Shown: positions 50,614-59,487 of the stretch, one piece after another
How the letters are laid out: each line of letters begins with the position of its first letter
Position numbering within the stretch: position 1 is the stretch's first letter
NCBI RefSeq assembly: GCF_003675855.1
Contig: NZ_RCIH01000001.1
Coordinates: forward strand, 1-64,000
Source of the DNA: Halostella salina
Lineage (GTDB): Archaea > Halobacteriota > Halobacteria > Halobacteriales > Natronoarchaeaceae
DNA: 64,000 nucleotides
Reading direction: 5' to 3'
Translations under genes and position numbers: made by a program
The notes under the pieces: generated by a model
Told to the model about the DNA's origin: nothing
The model's database searches: none
What the model saw: only the letters and a program-made list of their open reading frames with translations

Positions 50614-50680
50614 GCCCCCGGCATTGCAGCCGCTGCATCCCGCGTGGTTCGGCAAGACCGGGCCCGGCGAGCATCGCGAT
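50614..50680 (+). pseudogene. Decayed Walker-A fragment of the VirD4/HerA-like ATPase
   Basis: The + strand reads PALQPLHPAWFGKTGPGEHR. It matches LQALHLAWFGKTGSGKS of the ATPase at 33031 at both nucleotide and protein level. The catalytic Lys of the P-loop is replaced by Glu, and no long ORF surrounds it. It is a relic of an element similar to that at 33-37 kb. Confidence 0.6.
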
Positions 50681-50799
50681 GGGCCCACAGGCGTTGCTAT
50701 GGCTCACTCGACTGTCCGAGCCGTCCGCAGGCTATGGTTTTCGATCCCGGAGCACAGCACGCGGGCATCGGTCGCACCCGTCGGTCGCCGGCGCACTGG

Positions 50800-51447
50800 T
50801 CACTTCAGGAACCCCGAGAACACGCGGGACTCGATGGCCCGGAGGTGGTCGCCCACGGTGCTCGACGTGATCCCGAGTTCGTCTGCGATGTCCCCGTGGG
50901 TCGCCTTCCGGGGGTTCTCGTAGTATCCGGCCCGGAGCGCGGCCTCAAGTACCGTCCGCTGGCGGTCGGTCAGTCCCGCAAAGACCCCCTCCGCGTCGGG
51001 AGCGTAGGACCCGGTCGACACCAGCTCGATATCGACTGACTCGGGCAGGTCGAACGGCCCGCCGGCGAAGTCCGTCTCGCGGCCGATCATCGTGACCCGC
51101 TGGCCGCCGTCGTCCGTGTACTCGATCGGCATGTCGACGACGAACTCCGCGGTCCGCTGCTGGTCCAGTAGCTCGGACAGAAGCGGCGTCGCGTCGACGC
51201 GGCTGTAGCAGTACCCCGACGAGTCGCCCGATACGGCGTACTCGTACACGGCCGGTGACGACTCGGCGATGTCGTGATAGCGGGCCAGGTCCCCCTCCAC
51301 CTCGGCGAGCATGGCGACGGTCCCGTCCGCCAGTTCCTCGAACGCGTGGATCGCCTGCCGTTCGAGCGCGGAGGACTCGGCGAGCTGTTGCTCGACCGGA
51401 TGCAGTGCCTCCGGGTCGGGGTACAGCACGACGGTGACGTACCGCAT
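50800..51447 (-). CDS. HTH_10 (bacterio-opsin activator-type) regulator
   Basis: The 215-residue protein has an N-terminal sensor-like domain (about 1-150). It ends with the haloarchaeal HTH_10 domain: LTDRQRTVLEAALRAGYYENPRKATHGDIADELGITSSTVGDHLRAIESRV (about 160-210, cited in parts). The N-terminal ligand is unknown. It is divergent from a cytochrome P450 gene 86 nt away, and may regulate it. ATG 51447 (MRYVTVVLYP) gives the family's usual beginning. Confidence 0.85.
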   Translation of the reverse strand: MRYVTVVLYPDPEALHPVEQQLAESSALERQAIHAFEELADGTVAMLAEVEGDLARYHDIAESSPAVYEYAVSGDSSGYCYSRVDATPLLSELLDQQRTAEFVVDMPIEYTDDGGQRVTMIGRETDFAGGPFDLPESVDIELVSTGSYAPDAEGVFAGLTDRQRTVLEAALRAGYYENPRKATHGDIADELGITSSTVGDHLRAIESRVFSGFLK

Positions 51448-51533
51448 TGCCCACGACCTGCGCGGGGACGGATATAAATCCATCCCGAATACGGGCGGCC
51501 AGCACTAACCCGCCGTCGACCGAACACCGACGC

Positions 51534-52850
51534 ATGAGCGACGCGTCGACGCTCCCGTCACCCGAGGGCCTCCCGGTGCTCGGGCACGGCATGGCGTTCT
51601 CACGCAACCCCGTCGAGGCGATGGAGCGATGGGCGGCCCACGGCGACATCGTCCGGCTACAGTTCGTGGGCGAACCGATGTACATGGTGACCGGTCCCGA
51701 ACACATCGAGCGGATCCTCGTCGACGAGCAGGAGGCGTTCACCATCGGCCCACGACAGCGGACGACGTTCCAGGGGGTCGAGGACGACGCGATGACGACG
51801 GCGACGGGCGACCGGTGGAAGCGCCTGCGCCGCGCGGCCCACCCCGCGTTCACTCGCGACCGGATCCACCAGTACGGCGACCGCATGGCGGCCGTGACCG
51901 CCCGGTTCGTCGACGAGTGGGCCGACGGCGAGGCGGTCGACCTGCACGACGAGATGCGGCGGCTGACCGTGCAAATCCTCGGCGAGACGCTGCTTGACGC
52001 GGACCTGCGCGGTCGGGAGGACGTGGTCATGGACGCGGCCGACGCGCTCGTCGCCCGGACGAACTTCCGGCGGCCCGGCCTGCTGCTTCCGGACTGGGTG
52101 CCGACCCCCACCGACTACCGCTTCCGTCGCGCCGTCGAGCGGCTCGACGCGTTCGTCGACGACCTCCTCGCCGAGCGGCGGGCGTCGGCCCCCGAGCGCG
52201 AGGACGTGTGCTCGGTCCTGCTCGACGCGCACCAGCGGGGCGACCTGTCGATGGACGAGGTCCGGGAGAACGTCGTCGCGTTCCTGCTGGCGGGCCACGA
52301 GTCGCCCGCTGGCGCGCTCACCCGGGTCTGGTACCTGCTCGACGACCACCCCGACGCGGCCGCCGCGGTCCGCCGGGAGGCCGAGCGCGTGGTCGACGGC
52401 GGCCGGCCGACTGCGGCGGACGCCGACGACCTCGAACGCACGCGCCACGCCGTACAGGAGGCCCTCCGGCTGTACCCCCCAACGACCGGCGTGAACCGGC
52501 AGGCGACCGAGCCGGTGACGGTCGGCGGCCACGAGTTCGACGCCGGCGCGCAGTTCATGATCCCACAGTGGGTCCCCCACCGAGACGAGCGCTACTGGGA
52601 CGACCCCGAGACGTTCGACCCGTCCCGGTGGACGCGCGACGCCGACCGCCCGGAGTACGCCTACTTCCCGTTCAGCGGCGGCCCGCGGCGTTGCATCGGC
52701 GCGGACTTCGCCCGGCAGGAACTGACGCTCGCGCTGGCGACGATGGCCGGCCGCGTCGAGCTGGACGTGACGGCGTCCGGCCCGCTGACGTTCGTCCCCT
52801 CGGTCCAGCTCCGGCCCGAACCGGACATCACCGCGACCGTCCGTCGGTGA
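51534..52850 (+). CDS. Cytochrome P450
   Basis: The 438-residue protein carries the heme-thiolate signature FSGGPRRCIGADFARQEL (about 382-399, Cys proximal). The I-helix oxygen-activation motif is LLAGHESPAGAL (about 253-264, Ser where most have Thr), and the K-helix ExxR is in AVQEALRLYPP. It hydroxylates or epoxidises an unknown substrate using electrons from a ferredoxin. It resembles CYP109/CYP147-like soluble enzymes. It is divergent from an HTH_10 regulator. ATG 51534 is preferred over an upstream extension. Confidence 0.9.
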   Translation: MSDASTLPSPEGLPVLGHGMAFSRNPVEAMERWAAHGDIVRLQFVGEPMYMVTGPEHIERILVDEQEAFTIGPRQRTTFQGVEDDAMTTATGDRWKRLRRAAHPAFTRDRIHQYGDRMAAVTARFVDEWADGEAVDLHDEMRRLTVQILGETLLDADLRGREDVVMDAADALVARTNFRRPGLLLPDWVPTPTDYRFRRAVERLDAFVDDLLAERRASAPEREDVCSVLLDAHQRGDLSMDEVRENVVAFLLAGHESPAGALTRVWYLLDDHPDAAAAVRREAERVVDGGRPTAADADDLERTRHAVQEALRLYPPTTGVNRQATEPVTVGGHEFDAGAQFMIPQWVPHRDERYWDDPETFDPSRWTRDADRPEYAYFPFSGGPRRCIGADFARQELTLALATMAGRVELDVTASGPLTFVPSVQLRPEPDITATVRR

Positions 52851-52959
52851 GGCGGCTGGACGTGGTAGCCGCTCGCGTCGCCCGCGGCGACCGCCGGCGC
52901 TGTTTCTCTTTCGGAAACACTGCTGTACCGCTCTTGTATTCCCGGGCCCATCTCGGGGT

Positions 52960-53418
52960 ATGGACGACTCCGCGGACGCGCGGCCGTGTGGTGTCGGCAT
53001 CAGAGGCGTCGCGATGACGATCGACTCGGCGGTGTGGCTGCTCCTGTTCGTCGTCGCCGTGTCGGCCGTCGGCGCGCTCACCGGGCAGATGGAGACCACC
53101 GCGACCGGCGTCGAGACGGACCTCAGCGGACCTCCCGCGGCGCTGGGGCTGCTCCTCTGGCTCGGGCTGTCGGTCGGCTACCACACGCTGTTCGAGTGGC
53201 GCTTCGGGAAGACCGCCGGCAAACACCTCGTGGGGATCCGCGTCACCGGCGACGACGGGTCGCCGCCGTCGTTGCGGGCGGCGTCCGTTCGGAACGTCCT
53301 CCGGATCGTCGACTGGCTCCCGCTGTTCTACGCCGTCGGTATCGCGGCGCTGCTGACCTCCGACCGACATCGGCGGCTCGGCGACCGACTGGGGGAGACG
53401 CTCGTCGTGCGAGTGTAG
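52960..53418 (+). CDS. RDD-family membrane protein
   Basis: The 152-residue protein has three membrane helices. The RDD arginine/aspartate pattern is RPCGVGIRGVAMTIDSAVW (about 9-27), and FGKTAGKHLVGIRVTGDDG (about 83-101) is the second signature. The C-terminal DRHRRLGDRLGETLVV is standard. RDD proteins may be Na+/H+ or solute transporters; the role is not known. It is monocistronic. Confidence 0.88.
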   Translation: MDDSADARPCGVGIRGVAMTIDSAVWLLLFVVAVSAVGALTGQMETTATGVETDLSGPPAALGLLLWLGLSVGYHTLFEWRFGKTAGKHLVGIRVTGDDGSPPSLRAASVRNVLRIVDWLPLFYAVGIAALLTSDRHRRLGDRLGETLVVRV

Positions 53419-53539
53419 CTACGGACGTGGCTTCGTCCCGGAAGGTCGGTGGTAGACTCCAGCACCGCTGCCCCGGTTTTCGGGACCCGAGCGACCGGCC
53501 GACCGTCCGCTCGGGGCTGGCGTTCACCCGGGCGAACGG

Positions 53540-53944
53540 CTACCCGTCCCCGCTCGCCGACCCGTCGTCCGACCCCTGTACGACCAGTTCGACCCCATCC
53601 CCGCTGAACTCGACCACGATCTCCTCACACACCGCCCAGTACTCGGCGTGGTGGTGGCCGTTCGAGTCGTACACCGTCGCCGAGTCCACGAGCCCGGCCC
53701 CTTCGAGCCGGTCGAGATGGCGGTACGCGGTCACCCGCGACACGTCGGCCAGTTCGACGACCTCCCGGGCGCTTCGCGGCTGGTCCGCAACCGCCTCCAG
53801 CACCCGGCGGGTCGTCCCGTCGCCGAGCAGCGACAGGAGATCCGCCGGATCCGCTCCGTCCGTCGTCGCTGCTCCGTCCGCGTCCTCGTCGTTCGCCGTC
53901 TCGTCGTCCGGTGACCGATCGATGGAGGGCTGATGCGTAGTCAT
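53540..53944 (-). CDS. ArsR-like winged-helix regulator
   Basis: The 134-residue protein has an acidic disordered N-terminus (about 1-35) and a winged helix at about 36-90 (DLLSLLGDGTTRRVLEAVADQ, SAREVVELADVSRVTAYRHL and RLEGAGLVDS). It is divergent from the CARF-like HTH gene, with two palindromic GTATCnGTAC sites between them. It may be the repressor that binds them. The start ATG 53944 gives MTTHQPSID. Confidence 0.85.
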   Translation of the reverse strand: MTTHQPSIDRSPDDETANDEDADGAATTDGADPADLLSLLGDGTTRRVLEAVADQPRSAREVVELADVSRVTAYRHLDRLEGAGLVDSATVYDSNGHHHAEYWAVCEEIVVEFSGDGVELVVQGSDDGSASGDG

Positions 53945-53977
53945 CTGCTGTGTCCGACGGTCGTACGTTACACTGGG

Positions 53978-54040
53978 GAGTATCTGTACTCTATCGAGAT
54001 ACTCTCTACACAACCCGAACTACTATAGTATCAGTACTAT
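53978..54040. promoter_or_regulatory. Two palindromic sites between divergent regulators
   Basis: GAGTA-TCTG-TACTC (53978-53991) and AGTA-TCAG-TACT (54029-54040) are perfect palindromes sharing GTATC(T/A)GTAC. They lie in the 110-nt interval between the ArsR-like gene and the CARF-like gene, and are likely operators for one or both. Confidence 0.6.
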
Positions 54041-54054
54041 CTATACTATCGACA

Positions 54055-54807
54055 ATGGCGACCGAGTCCGCCCTCCACTCGATCGACGAGGTCCACATCG
54101 CACCGCTTGGCTACGAGTTCGACCGGATCAAGGTCCCCGTCCTCGAATACGGCGCTGACGTGCTGTACCTGCTCGGCGACCGGGAACTGCACCGCACGTC
54201 GTACCACGAACGCCTCGAAGCGGAACTCACCGACTGCGGCGTCACCGTCCACCGTGATAAGGTCGACCTGGACGACGTGTACGACGTGCTGGGGAAGATC
54301 ACCACCATCGTCGACGGGTACGACGACGACATCGTCAGGGTCAACGTGTCGAGCGGCCCGAAGCTGACGGCGGTGGGTGCCGCGCTCGCCTGCATGGCGA
54401 CCGACGCGAGCGGCTACCACGTCCACCCCGAGTCGCGGTCGCATCCGATCGCGGAGACGCCCCGCACCGAGGGCATGGAAGTCGCCGAGCCGCTCCCCTC
54501 CTACCCGCTGGAGACGCCGACGGCCGACCAGGTGCTGGTGCTCGACTACGTCGACCGCGAGAGCGACGAGACGTACACGCCGAAGAAGAGCGACCTGATC
54601 GCCTTCGCCGAGGACCACGACCTCGAGTTCATGCGCCGGGCCGACCCGGCAAACGAGAAGGCGAAGTTCGCGCTGCTGAACAACCGGATCGTCGACCCGC
54701 TCGTCGAGCAGGGGTACGTCCGGATCGAGTCCGTCGGCCGGACGAAGCAGGTAACGCTGACCGACACTGGTCGGAAGGCGCTGCGCGCGTTCCGGCACAA
54801 ACTCTGA
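54055..54807 (+). CDS. HFX_2341/DUF6293-type regulator with CARF-like domain
   Basis: The 250-residue protein has an N-terminal Rossmann-like part: EVHIAPLGYEFDRIKVPVLEY, then DVLYLLGDREL. A GPKLTAVGAALACMATDA segment follows (about 103-120), reminiscent of CARF ligand sensors. The C-terminal winged helix (about 150-245) includes ADQVLVLDYVDRES and VTLTDTGRKALRAF. Such CARF-HTH proteins can sense cyclic oligonucleotides, but no CRISPR genes are nearby. ATG 54055 is preferred. Two palindromes separate it from the divergent ArsR-like gene. Confidence 0.82.
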   Translation: MATESALHSIDEVHIAPLGYEFDRIKVPVLEYGADVLYLLGDRELHRTSYHERLEAELTDCGVTVHRDKVDLDDVYDVLGKITTIVDGYDDDIVRVNVSSGPKLTAVGAALACMATDASGYHVHPESRSHPIAETPRTEGMEVAEPLPSYPLETPTADQVLVLDYVDRESDETYTPKKSDLIAFAEDHDLEFMRRADPANEKAKFALLNNRIVDPLVEQGYVRIESVGRTKQVTLTDTGRKALRAFRHKL

Positions 54808-54840
54808 GTACGTCCGGAAGCCCAGGTAGGCTACGCTCCC

Positions 54841-55440
54841 TCAGCCGCCGAGGTAGCCCCCGATGGCTCCGAACCCGGCCGAGAACAGCAGTCCCCACAG
54901 CACCAGCGAGAGGCCGAGTTCCGGTCCAATGCTCACCCCGGCCTCCTCGACGGTGAACGCGACCGTTCCGGCGGCGAGCACCGGCACGTAGCCGACGGCG
55001 ACGCTCGCCCCCGCGACCGCGTTCGCCTCGTCGGAGAGCGGTTCCTGCACCCGTCTCGCGACCGCGAACCCTGCGAGGAACAGGATGACGGCCGGGATGG
55101 CGTTGAACACGAGCGGGTCGAGCTGGGGGATCTCCTCCAGGTAGTTTATCGAGGTCGACCCGACCGACGTCGTGATGTCGACCTTGTGGGCGTTGTAGAA
55201 CGGCCAGCCCAGGGCGACCGGATCGTCCGGCAGCACCGAGTCGACGGTCCCGCCGGTGATCTCGTCGATGCGGTAGAAGAAGTAGACGACGGTCACGACG
55301 AACGCGGCGACGAAGCCGATGACGCCGTAGATAAGCCCCCCGACGGGCCGGAATCCGTCTGTGGGAGACTGCGTCGTCTGTCCCGCCTGTCTCGCCTGCC
55401 CCGTCTGTCTCGGCTGTTGTTGTTGTCCTCGTGAGGACAT
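54841..55440 (-). CDS. Multi-pass membrane protein, hypothetical
   Basis: The 199-residue protein begins with a Gln/Arg-rich tail (about 1-30) and has four membrane helices (about 31-56, 107-128, 139-162 and 173-198). It ends Gly-rich (GFGAIGGYLGG). No family signature is visible. The short Gln-rich N-terminus is likely disordered. It is convergent with the CARF-like gene. Confidence 0.62.
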   Translation of the reverse strand: MSSRGQQQQPRQTGQARQAGQTTQSPTDGFRPVGGLIYGVIGFVAAFVVTVVYFFYRIDEITGGTVDSVLPDDPVALGWPFYNAHKVDITTSVGSTSINYLEEIPQLDPLVFNAIPAVILFLAGFAVARRVQEPLSDEANAVAGASVAVGYVPVLAAGTVAFTVEEAGVSIGPELGLSLVLWGLLFSAGFGAIGGYLGG

Positions 55441-55525
55441 ACAGCTGTCCTGACAGCGTGCCGGCATAAAACCTCGCGAGGAAGCAATATCTCAAATGAA
55501 ACGTTGGTCGTACAACACCCAGGAC

Positions 55526-55927
55526 TCACCTGGTCTCCGGATCGGGGAGAACGTGAATCGAACTCCCCAGATACTTCGAGAGGGCGTCGTCGACGGTGTC
55601 AGCGTTGAACTCGTCGAGCGACGCCCCGACCTCGTCCCGGAGCGCGTCCAGATACGCCTCGTCGGTCCGCAACTCGCTGAACGAGACCTCGGCGACCGTG
55701 ACGCCGAGGGCGTCTTCGGTCAGGGCGCGGAAGTGTTCGGGGTCGCTCAGTTCGCCGCGCCAGAGGTTGTCCCGGAAGAACAGCCAGCCGTCATCGCCGG
55801 GCGGCGCGGCCTCGCGGGACAGGGTCGTCTCGAACGTCGCCGGGTCGACCGTCGTCCCGGGCGGCGACGGGTCGAGGCGAAACGCGACGCGGAACACGTA
55901 TCGGGCGGTCCCGACGTGACCGGACAT
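55526..55927 (-). CDS. LWR-salt protein
   Basis: The 133-residue protein carries the family's eponymous DNLWRGEL segment (about 53-60), with the surrounding DGWLFFR and SDPEHFRALTEDALGV. This haloarchaeal family has no known role. The protein is highly acidic. ATG 55927 gives MSGHVGTARYVFRVAFRL. It is monocistronic. Confidence 0.85.
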   Translation of the reverse strand: MSGHVGTARYVFRVAFRLDPSPPGTTVDPATFETTLSREAAPPGDDGWLFFRDNLWRGELSDPEHFRALTEDALGVTVAEVSFSELRTDEAYLDALRDEVGASLDEFNADTVDDALSKYLGSSIHVLPDPETR

Positions 55928-56015
55928 AGTCGGCGGTACGCTCGCTCCGATGAAAAGCGCTCGTCCGGCCACAATGGTTATCTATCCGATCCGAGTTGGG
56001 TGTGAACGGACAGCA

Positions 56016-56171
56016 ATGGTCGATCTCCCCGGCATCCTCGCGACCGTGTTCGGCGACCGCTCCGCGACCGTCAGGGAGTGTCGCCGCTGTGGGGCCACGG
56101 CGGCGGCCGACGAGGACGTCTGCTCGAACTGCGACGCCGGGGAGATCGTCGAATACAGGCTCGACTCGTGA
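56016..56171 (+). CDS. Small zinc-ribbon protein
   Basis: The 51-residue protein has CRRCGATA (about 22-29) and CSNCDAGE (about 36-43), a typical two-knuckle zinc ribbon. ATG 56016 gives MVDLPGILATVFGD. It lies about 100 nt before an ABC operon on the same strand. The role is unknown. Confidence 0.7.
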   Translation: MVDLPGILATVFGDRSATVRECRRCGATAAADEDVCSNCDAGEIVEYRLDS

Positions 56172-56269
56172 CGGCCCCCGATCTGCGATCGCTTATAACC
56201 CTTTGGCAGGCTTGCGCCGCCTGATACCGGTCTGCTCGATTCATTACCGTTTGGTTGTTCGTGGGTGGT

Positions 56270-57181
56270 ATGGCAGCCATCGAAGCGACCGACGTGTCGA
56301 AACGGTACGGCAGCGTGCACGCGCTGGACCGAGTCAACCTGACCGTCGAGGAGGGGGAGACGTTCGGCTTCCTCGGACCGAACGGGGCCGGCAAGTCGAC
56401 GTTTCTCAACACGCTGCTCGATTTCATCAAGCCGACGGCCGGGTCGGTCGAGATATTCGGCCACGACTGCCAGACCGAGACCGTCGCGGTCCGCGAACGG
56501 GTCGGCGTCCTCCCGGAGGGCTACTCGGTGTTCGACCGGCTGACGGGCCGCCAGCACATCGAGTACGCCATCGAGTCGAAGGACAGCGACGCCGACCCGA
56601 TGGACATCCTCGACCGCGTCGGGCTCAGTCCCGAGGCCGACCGCAAGGCCGGGGGCTACTCCAAGGGGATGGCACAGCGACTGGTGTTCGGGATGGCGCT
56701 CGCCGGCGAACCGGACCTCCTGTTGCTGGACGAGCCGACGACGGGGCTGGACCCGAACGGCGCGAAGGAGATGCGCGAGATCCTCCGCGAGGAGAACGAG
56801 CGCGGGGCGACGATCTTCTTCTCGTCGCACATCCTCGAACAGGTCGAGGCGGTCTGTGACCGCGTCGGGATCCTGCAGGGGGGCCAGCTCGTCGCCGTCG
56901 ACACGATAGAGGGACTCCGGAGTTCGCTCGGTGGCGGCACCAAGCTCGTCATCACGCCGGACGAACTCCGCGACGGGACCGTCGAGACTATCCGGGCGGT
57001 CGAGGGCGTCGAGACGGCCGTCGCCGAGGAGGGGCCGACCATCGAGGTGACCTGCACGAACGACGCGAAGATGGACATCCTCGTCGAACTGCGCAACGCG
57101 GGCGTCGATATCATCAACTTTCGGACCGAGGAGGCGTCGCTCGAGGACATGTTCGTCGAGTACACCGGTGGCGGGCGATGA
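56270..57181 (+). CDS. ABC transporter ATP-binding protein (NosF-like), paralogue
   Basis: The 303-residue protein has Walker A FGFLGPNGAGKSTF (about 36-49) and signature GGYSKGMAQRLVFGMAL (about 131-147). Walker B is LLLLDEPTTGLDP and the H-loop is FFSSHILEQ. It matches the ATPase at 48524 closely, including the AIE(I/A)xxLTKRF/VSKRY start and the EMREI(I/L)REEN stretch. It leads an operon with two permease genes. ATG 56270. Confidence 0.92.
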   Translation: MAAIEATDVSKRYGSVHALDRVNLTVEEGETFGFLGPNGAGKSTFLNTLLDFIKPTAGSVEIFGHDCQTETVAVRERVGVLPEGYSVFDRLTGRQHIEYAIESKDSDADPMDILDRVGLSPEADRKAGGYSKGMAQRLVFGMALAGEPDLLLLDEPTTGLDPNGAKEMREILREENERGATIFFSSHILEQVEAVCDRVGILQGGQLVAVDTIEGLRSSLGGGTKLVITPDELRDGTVETIRAVEGVETAVAEEGPTIEVTCTNDAKMDILVELRNAGVDIINFRTEEASLEDMFVEYTGGGR

Positions 57182-57987
57182 CGTGGGAGGACGTGGTCCG
57201 GCACGACGGCCGGCTGTGTCTCGGCGAGCGGTCGGTCAGGCTCGTCCTCGCGGCGGTCGTGTTCGCGGTTCTCGTGCCGGCGTACTTCTATCCGATCAAC
57301 GGCACGCCCCCGTTCACGACGGCCCGGTTCGGCGGGTACGCCAGCGGCTGGGTCACCCTTCTCGTCCCGCTGGCCGGACTCGTGCTCGGCTACAACGCGA
57401 TCGCCGAGGACCGGGAGTCCGGGGCGGTCCGGCTCTCGCTGTCGCTCCCGAACAGCCGACAGGACCTGCTGTTCGGGACGTTCCTGAGCCGCACCGGGCT
57501 GCTGACGGCCGCGATCCTGACGGGGATGGCCCTCGGCGGCGCGCTGGTCGTCTACCCCTTCGGCGAACTCGTCCTCCTGCCGTTCCTGGGGTACGTCCTC
57601 CTGACGGTCCTGTTCGGGGCCGTCTGGACCGGCCTCGGCGTCGCGGTGTCGTCGGCCGTCACGACCCAGCGCCGGGCCAAGGCCCTCGGGTTCGTCCTCT
57701 TCGCCGCCTTCGTGCTCCTCTGGGACACCGGCGTGAACGCCGTGCGGATCGGGCTGGAGCGGGTCGGCCTGACCGACGGGACGCTTCCCGACCCGGTCCA
57801 GTTCCTCGTCGGCAGCACGCCGGGCAACGTGTACGGACGGCTGGTCCGCGGGTTCGTCGAGCCGACCGGCGGCGTCGGCGGCCCCTGGTACCTGAGCGAA
57901 TGGGTCGCCGTCCCCCTGCTAGTGCTGTGGCTAGTGGTGCCGCTCGGGATCGCAAATCGCCGGTTCGACCGGAGTGATCTGGCATGA
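57178..57987 (+). CDS. ABC-2-type permease, first of two
   Basis: The 269-residue protein has six membrane helices. It overlaps the ATPase stop by 4 nt. The start MTWEDVVRHDGRLCLGER and EDRESGAVRLSLSLPNSRQDLL (before helix 3) are NosY-type features. Together with the next gene it probably forms a heterodimeric transport pore. The substrate is unknown. Confidence 0.86.
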   Translation: MTWEDVVRHDGRLCLGERSVRLVLAAVVFAVLVPAYFYPINGTPPFTTARFGGYASGWVTLLVPLAGLVLGYNAIAEDRESGAVRLSLSLPNSRQDLLFGTFLSRTGLLTAAILTGMALGGALVVYPFGELVLLPFLGYVLLTVLFGAVWTGLGVAVSSAVTTQRRAKALGFVLFAAFVLLWDTGVNAVRIGLERVGLTDGTLPDPVQFLVGSTPGNVYGRLVRGFVEPTGGVGGPWYLSEWVAVPLLVLWLVVPLGIANRRFDRSDLA

Positions 57988-58802
57988 GCTGGCGGGCCCT
58001 CGCCGGAAAGGACGTTCGCGACGCCGCGCGGTCGCGGACCGCGTGGCTGCTGACGGCGCTGTCGCTGCTGGTCTACGGCGGCATCGCCGTCTATCAGGGC
58101 TCCGTCGGTGAGCCGACGCTGGCGTCGCTGGTCGGCACCCTCTCGGCCGCCGTGGTTCGGGTCGTCCCGGCGCTCGGCCTGCTGGTCGGCTACAAGTCGA
58201 TCGCCGACGAGCGGGCGGACGGCAGCCTGCTCCTGACCCTGTCGATGCCCCACAGCCGCCGGGACCTGGCGGTCGGGAAGTTCGTCGGCCGGACCGTCGT
58301 GTTGCTCGCGCCGACGCTCGGCGCGCTGCTCGTCGCCGGCGCGATCGGCGTCGGCAAGTTCGGCACCGACGGGCTCGCGAGCTTCCCGTGGTTCCTGCTG
58401 GTGGCAGCCCTCTACGGGACCGTGTTCGTGGCGGTCGGCGTCGGTATCTCGATGACGACGACCGACGACCGCCGGCTCACGCTCGGCGCGATCGGCGCGT
58501 ACGTGTTCCTCGTGAACCTCTACGGCGGCGTCCACTCGGCGGTGCTGGTGTTCCTCCATCGCGGGCGGTTCCAGGTGCTTTCGAACCTGCCCGACTGGGC
58601 GCTCCTCTACCGCCTCTTCCAGCCCAGCGAGGCCTACTACCGGCTGCTCCATCTCGGCTTCGACGCCGCCCCCGCGGCCCGCTATCTGGCGGGCGGCGCG
58701 CCGTTCTACGTCGACTGGTGGATGGCGCTCGTCGTGCTCGCCGTCTACTGTGTGGGGGCGCTCGGGATCGGCTACCGGCGGTTCAGCGCCGGCGACCTGT
58801 AG
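57984..58802 (+). CDS. ABC-2-type permease, second of two
   Basis: The 272-residue protein overlaps the first permease by 4 nt. It has six membrane helices, the start MSWRALAGKDVRDAARSRTA and DERADGSLLLTLSMPHSRRDL. It resembles the first permease and the one at 47655, so the operon here is ATPase-permease-permease while that at 48 kb has one permease. The substrate is unknown. Confidence 0.86.
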   Translation: MSWRALAGKDVRDAARSRTAWLLTALSLLVYGGIAVYQGSVGEPTLASLVGTLSAAVVRVVPALGLLVGYKSIADERADGSLLLTLSMPHSRRDLAVGKFVGRTVVLLAPTLGALLVAGAIGVGKFGTDGLASFPWFLLVAALYGTVFVAVGVGISMTTTDDRRLTLGAIGAYVFLVNLYGGVHSAVLVFLHRGRFQVLSNLPDWALLYRLFQPSEAYYRLLHLGFDAAPAARYLAGGAPFYVDWWMALVVLAVYCVGALGIGYRRFSAGDL

Positions 58803-58836
58803 CCCGGGCCGGTGCCGGGTACGGTCGCCGCGGCGC

Positions 58837-59226
58837 TCACGCGTCGTAGGCGTGTGCTTCGAGCGTCGCCAGCTCGACCGAATCCAGCACCGCCTCGTTC
58901 GTCGCTTCGAGCACGACGGGCGGGACGGTCGTCTCCGGGAGGCGCTGGGTACGCGTGGCTTCGAGCGCCTCGACCCACCGCCCGAGGCAGAGACACCAGC
59001 GGTCGCCCGGGTCGAGCCCGGGGAACTGGAGCTCCGGGCGCGGCGTCACGAGGTCGTTGGCCCGCTCCTTGCTGAAGCTCAGGAACTCCTCGGTCATCAC
59101 CGCACAGAGTTCGTGTCTGCCCCGGTCGTCGGGGTGGGTGCCACAGCAGCCGTCGCGCTCGAAGCCGGTCGTCGGGTCGGTGCTGCAGGCCGCGAGTTCC
59201 TCGCCGAGAACGTTCCGTTCGGACAT
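58837..59226 (-). CDS. DUF2237 family protein
   Basis: The 129-residue protein has the DUF2237 features NVLGEELAACSTDPTTGFERDGCC, THPDDRGRHELCAVMTEEFLSF and PGDRWCLCLGRWVEA. Cys residues at about 14, 27, 28, 41 and 78-80 could bind metal. The role is unknown. The start ATG 59226 gives the conserved MSERNVLG; the longer frame is not used. It is convergent with the permease. Confidence 0.88.
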   Translation of the reverse strand: MSERNVLGEELAACSTDPTTGFERDGCCGTHPDDRGRHELCAVMTEEFLSFSKERANDLVTPRPELQFPGLDPGDRWCLCLGRWVEALEATRTQRLPETTVPPVVLEATNEAVLDSVELATLEAHAYDA

Positions 59227-59487
59227 ACGGGCGGATCGTGTCGTGGGGGTAAAATTCCCCGTGCGTGACGGTCCCCTGGCCTCCCAGTAGTCGCCATCGG
59301 CGGTCATCCGGCGTAACTCGGCGACCGAATCGCGACGAGCGTCGTCGCGGGGCCCCCGACAACCAGTTGACGCATACGTCCTATGGACTACATCGGATAG
59401 TTTGCACACCGTCGGGTGTCTGCACGAGCGTCACGACGGGATTCCCCCGACCGGACAGGCTTTGCAGCAGCAACACAACCCGTACGT

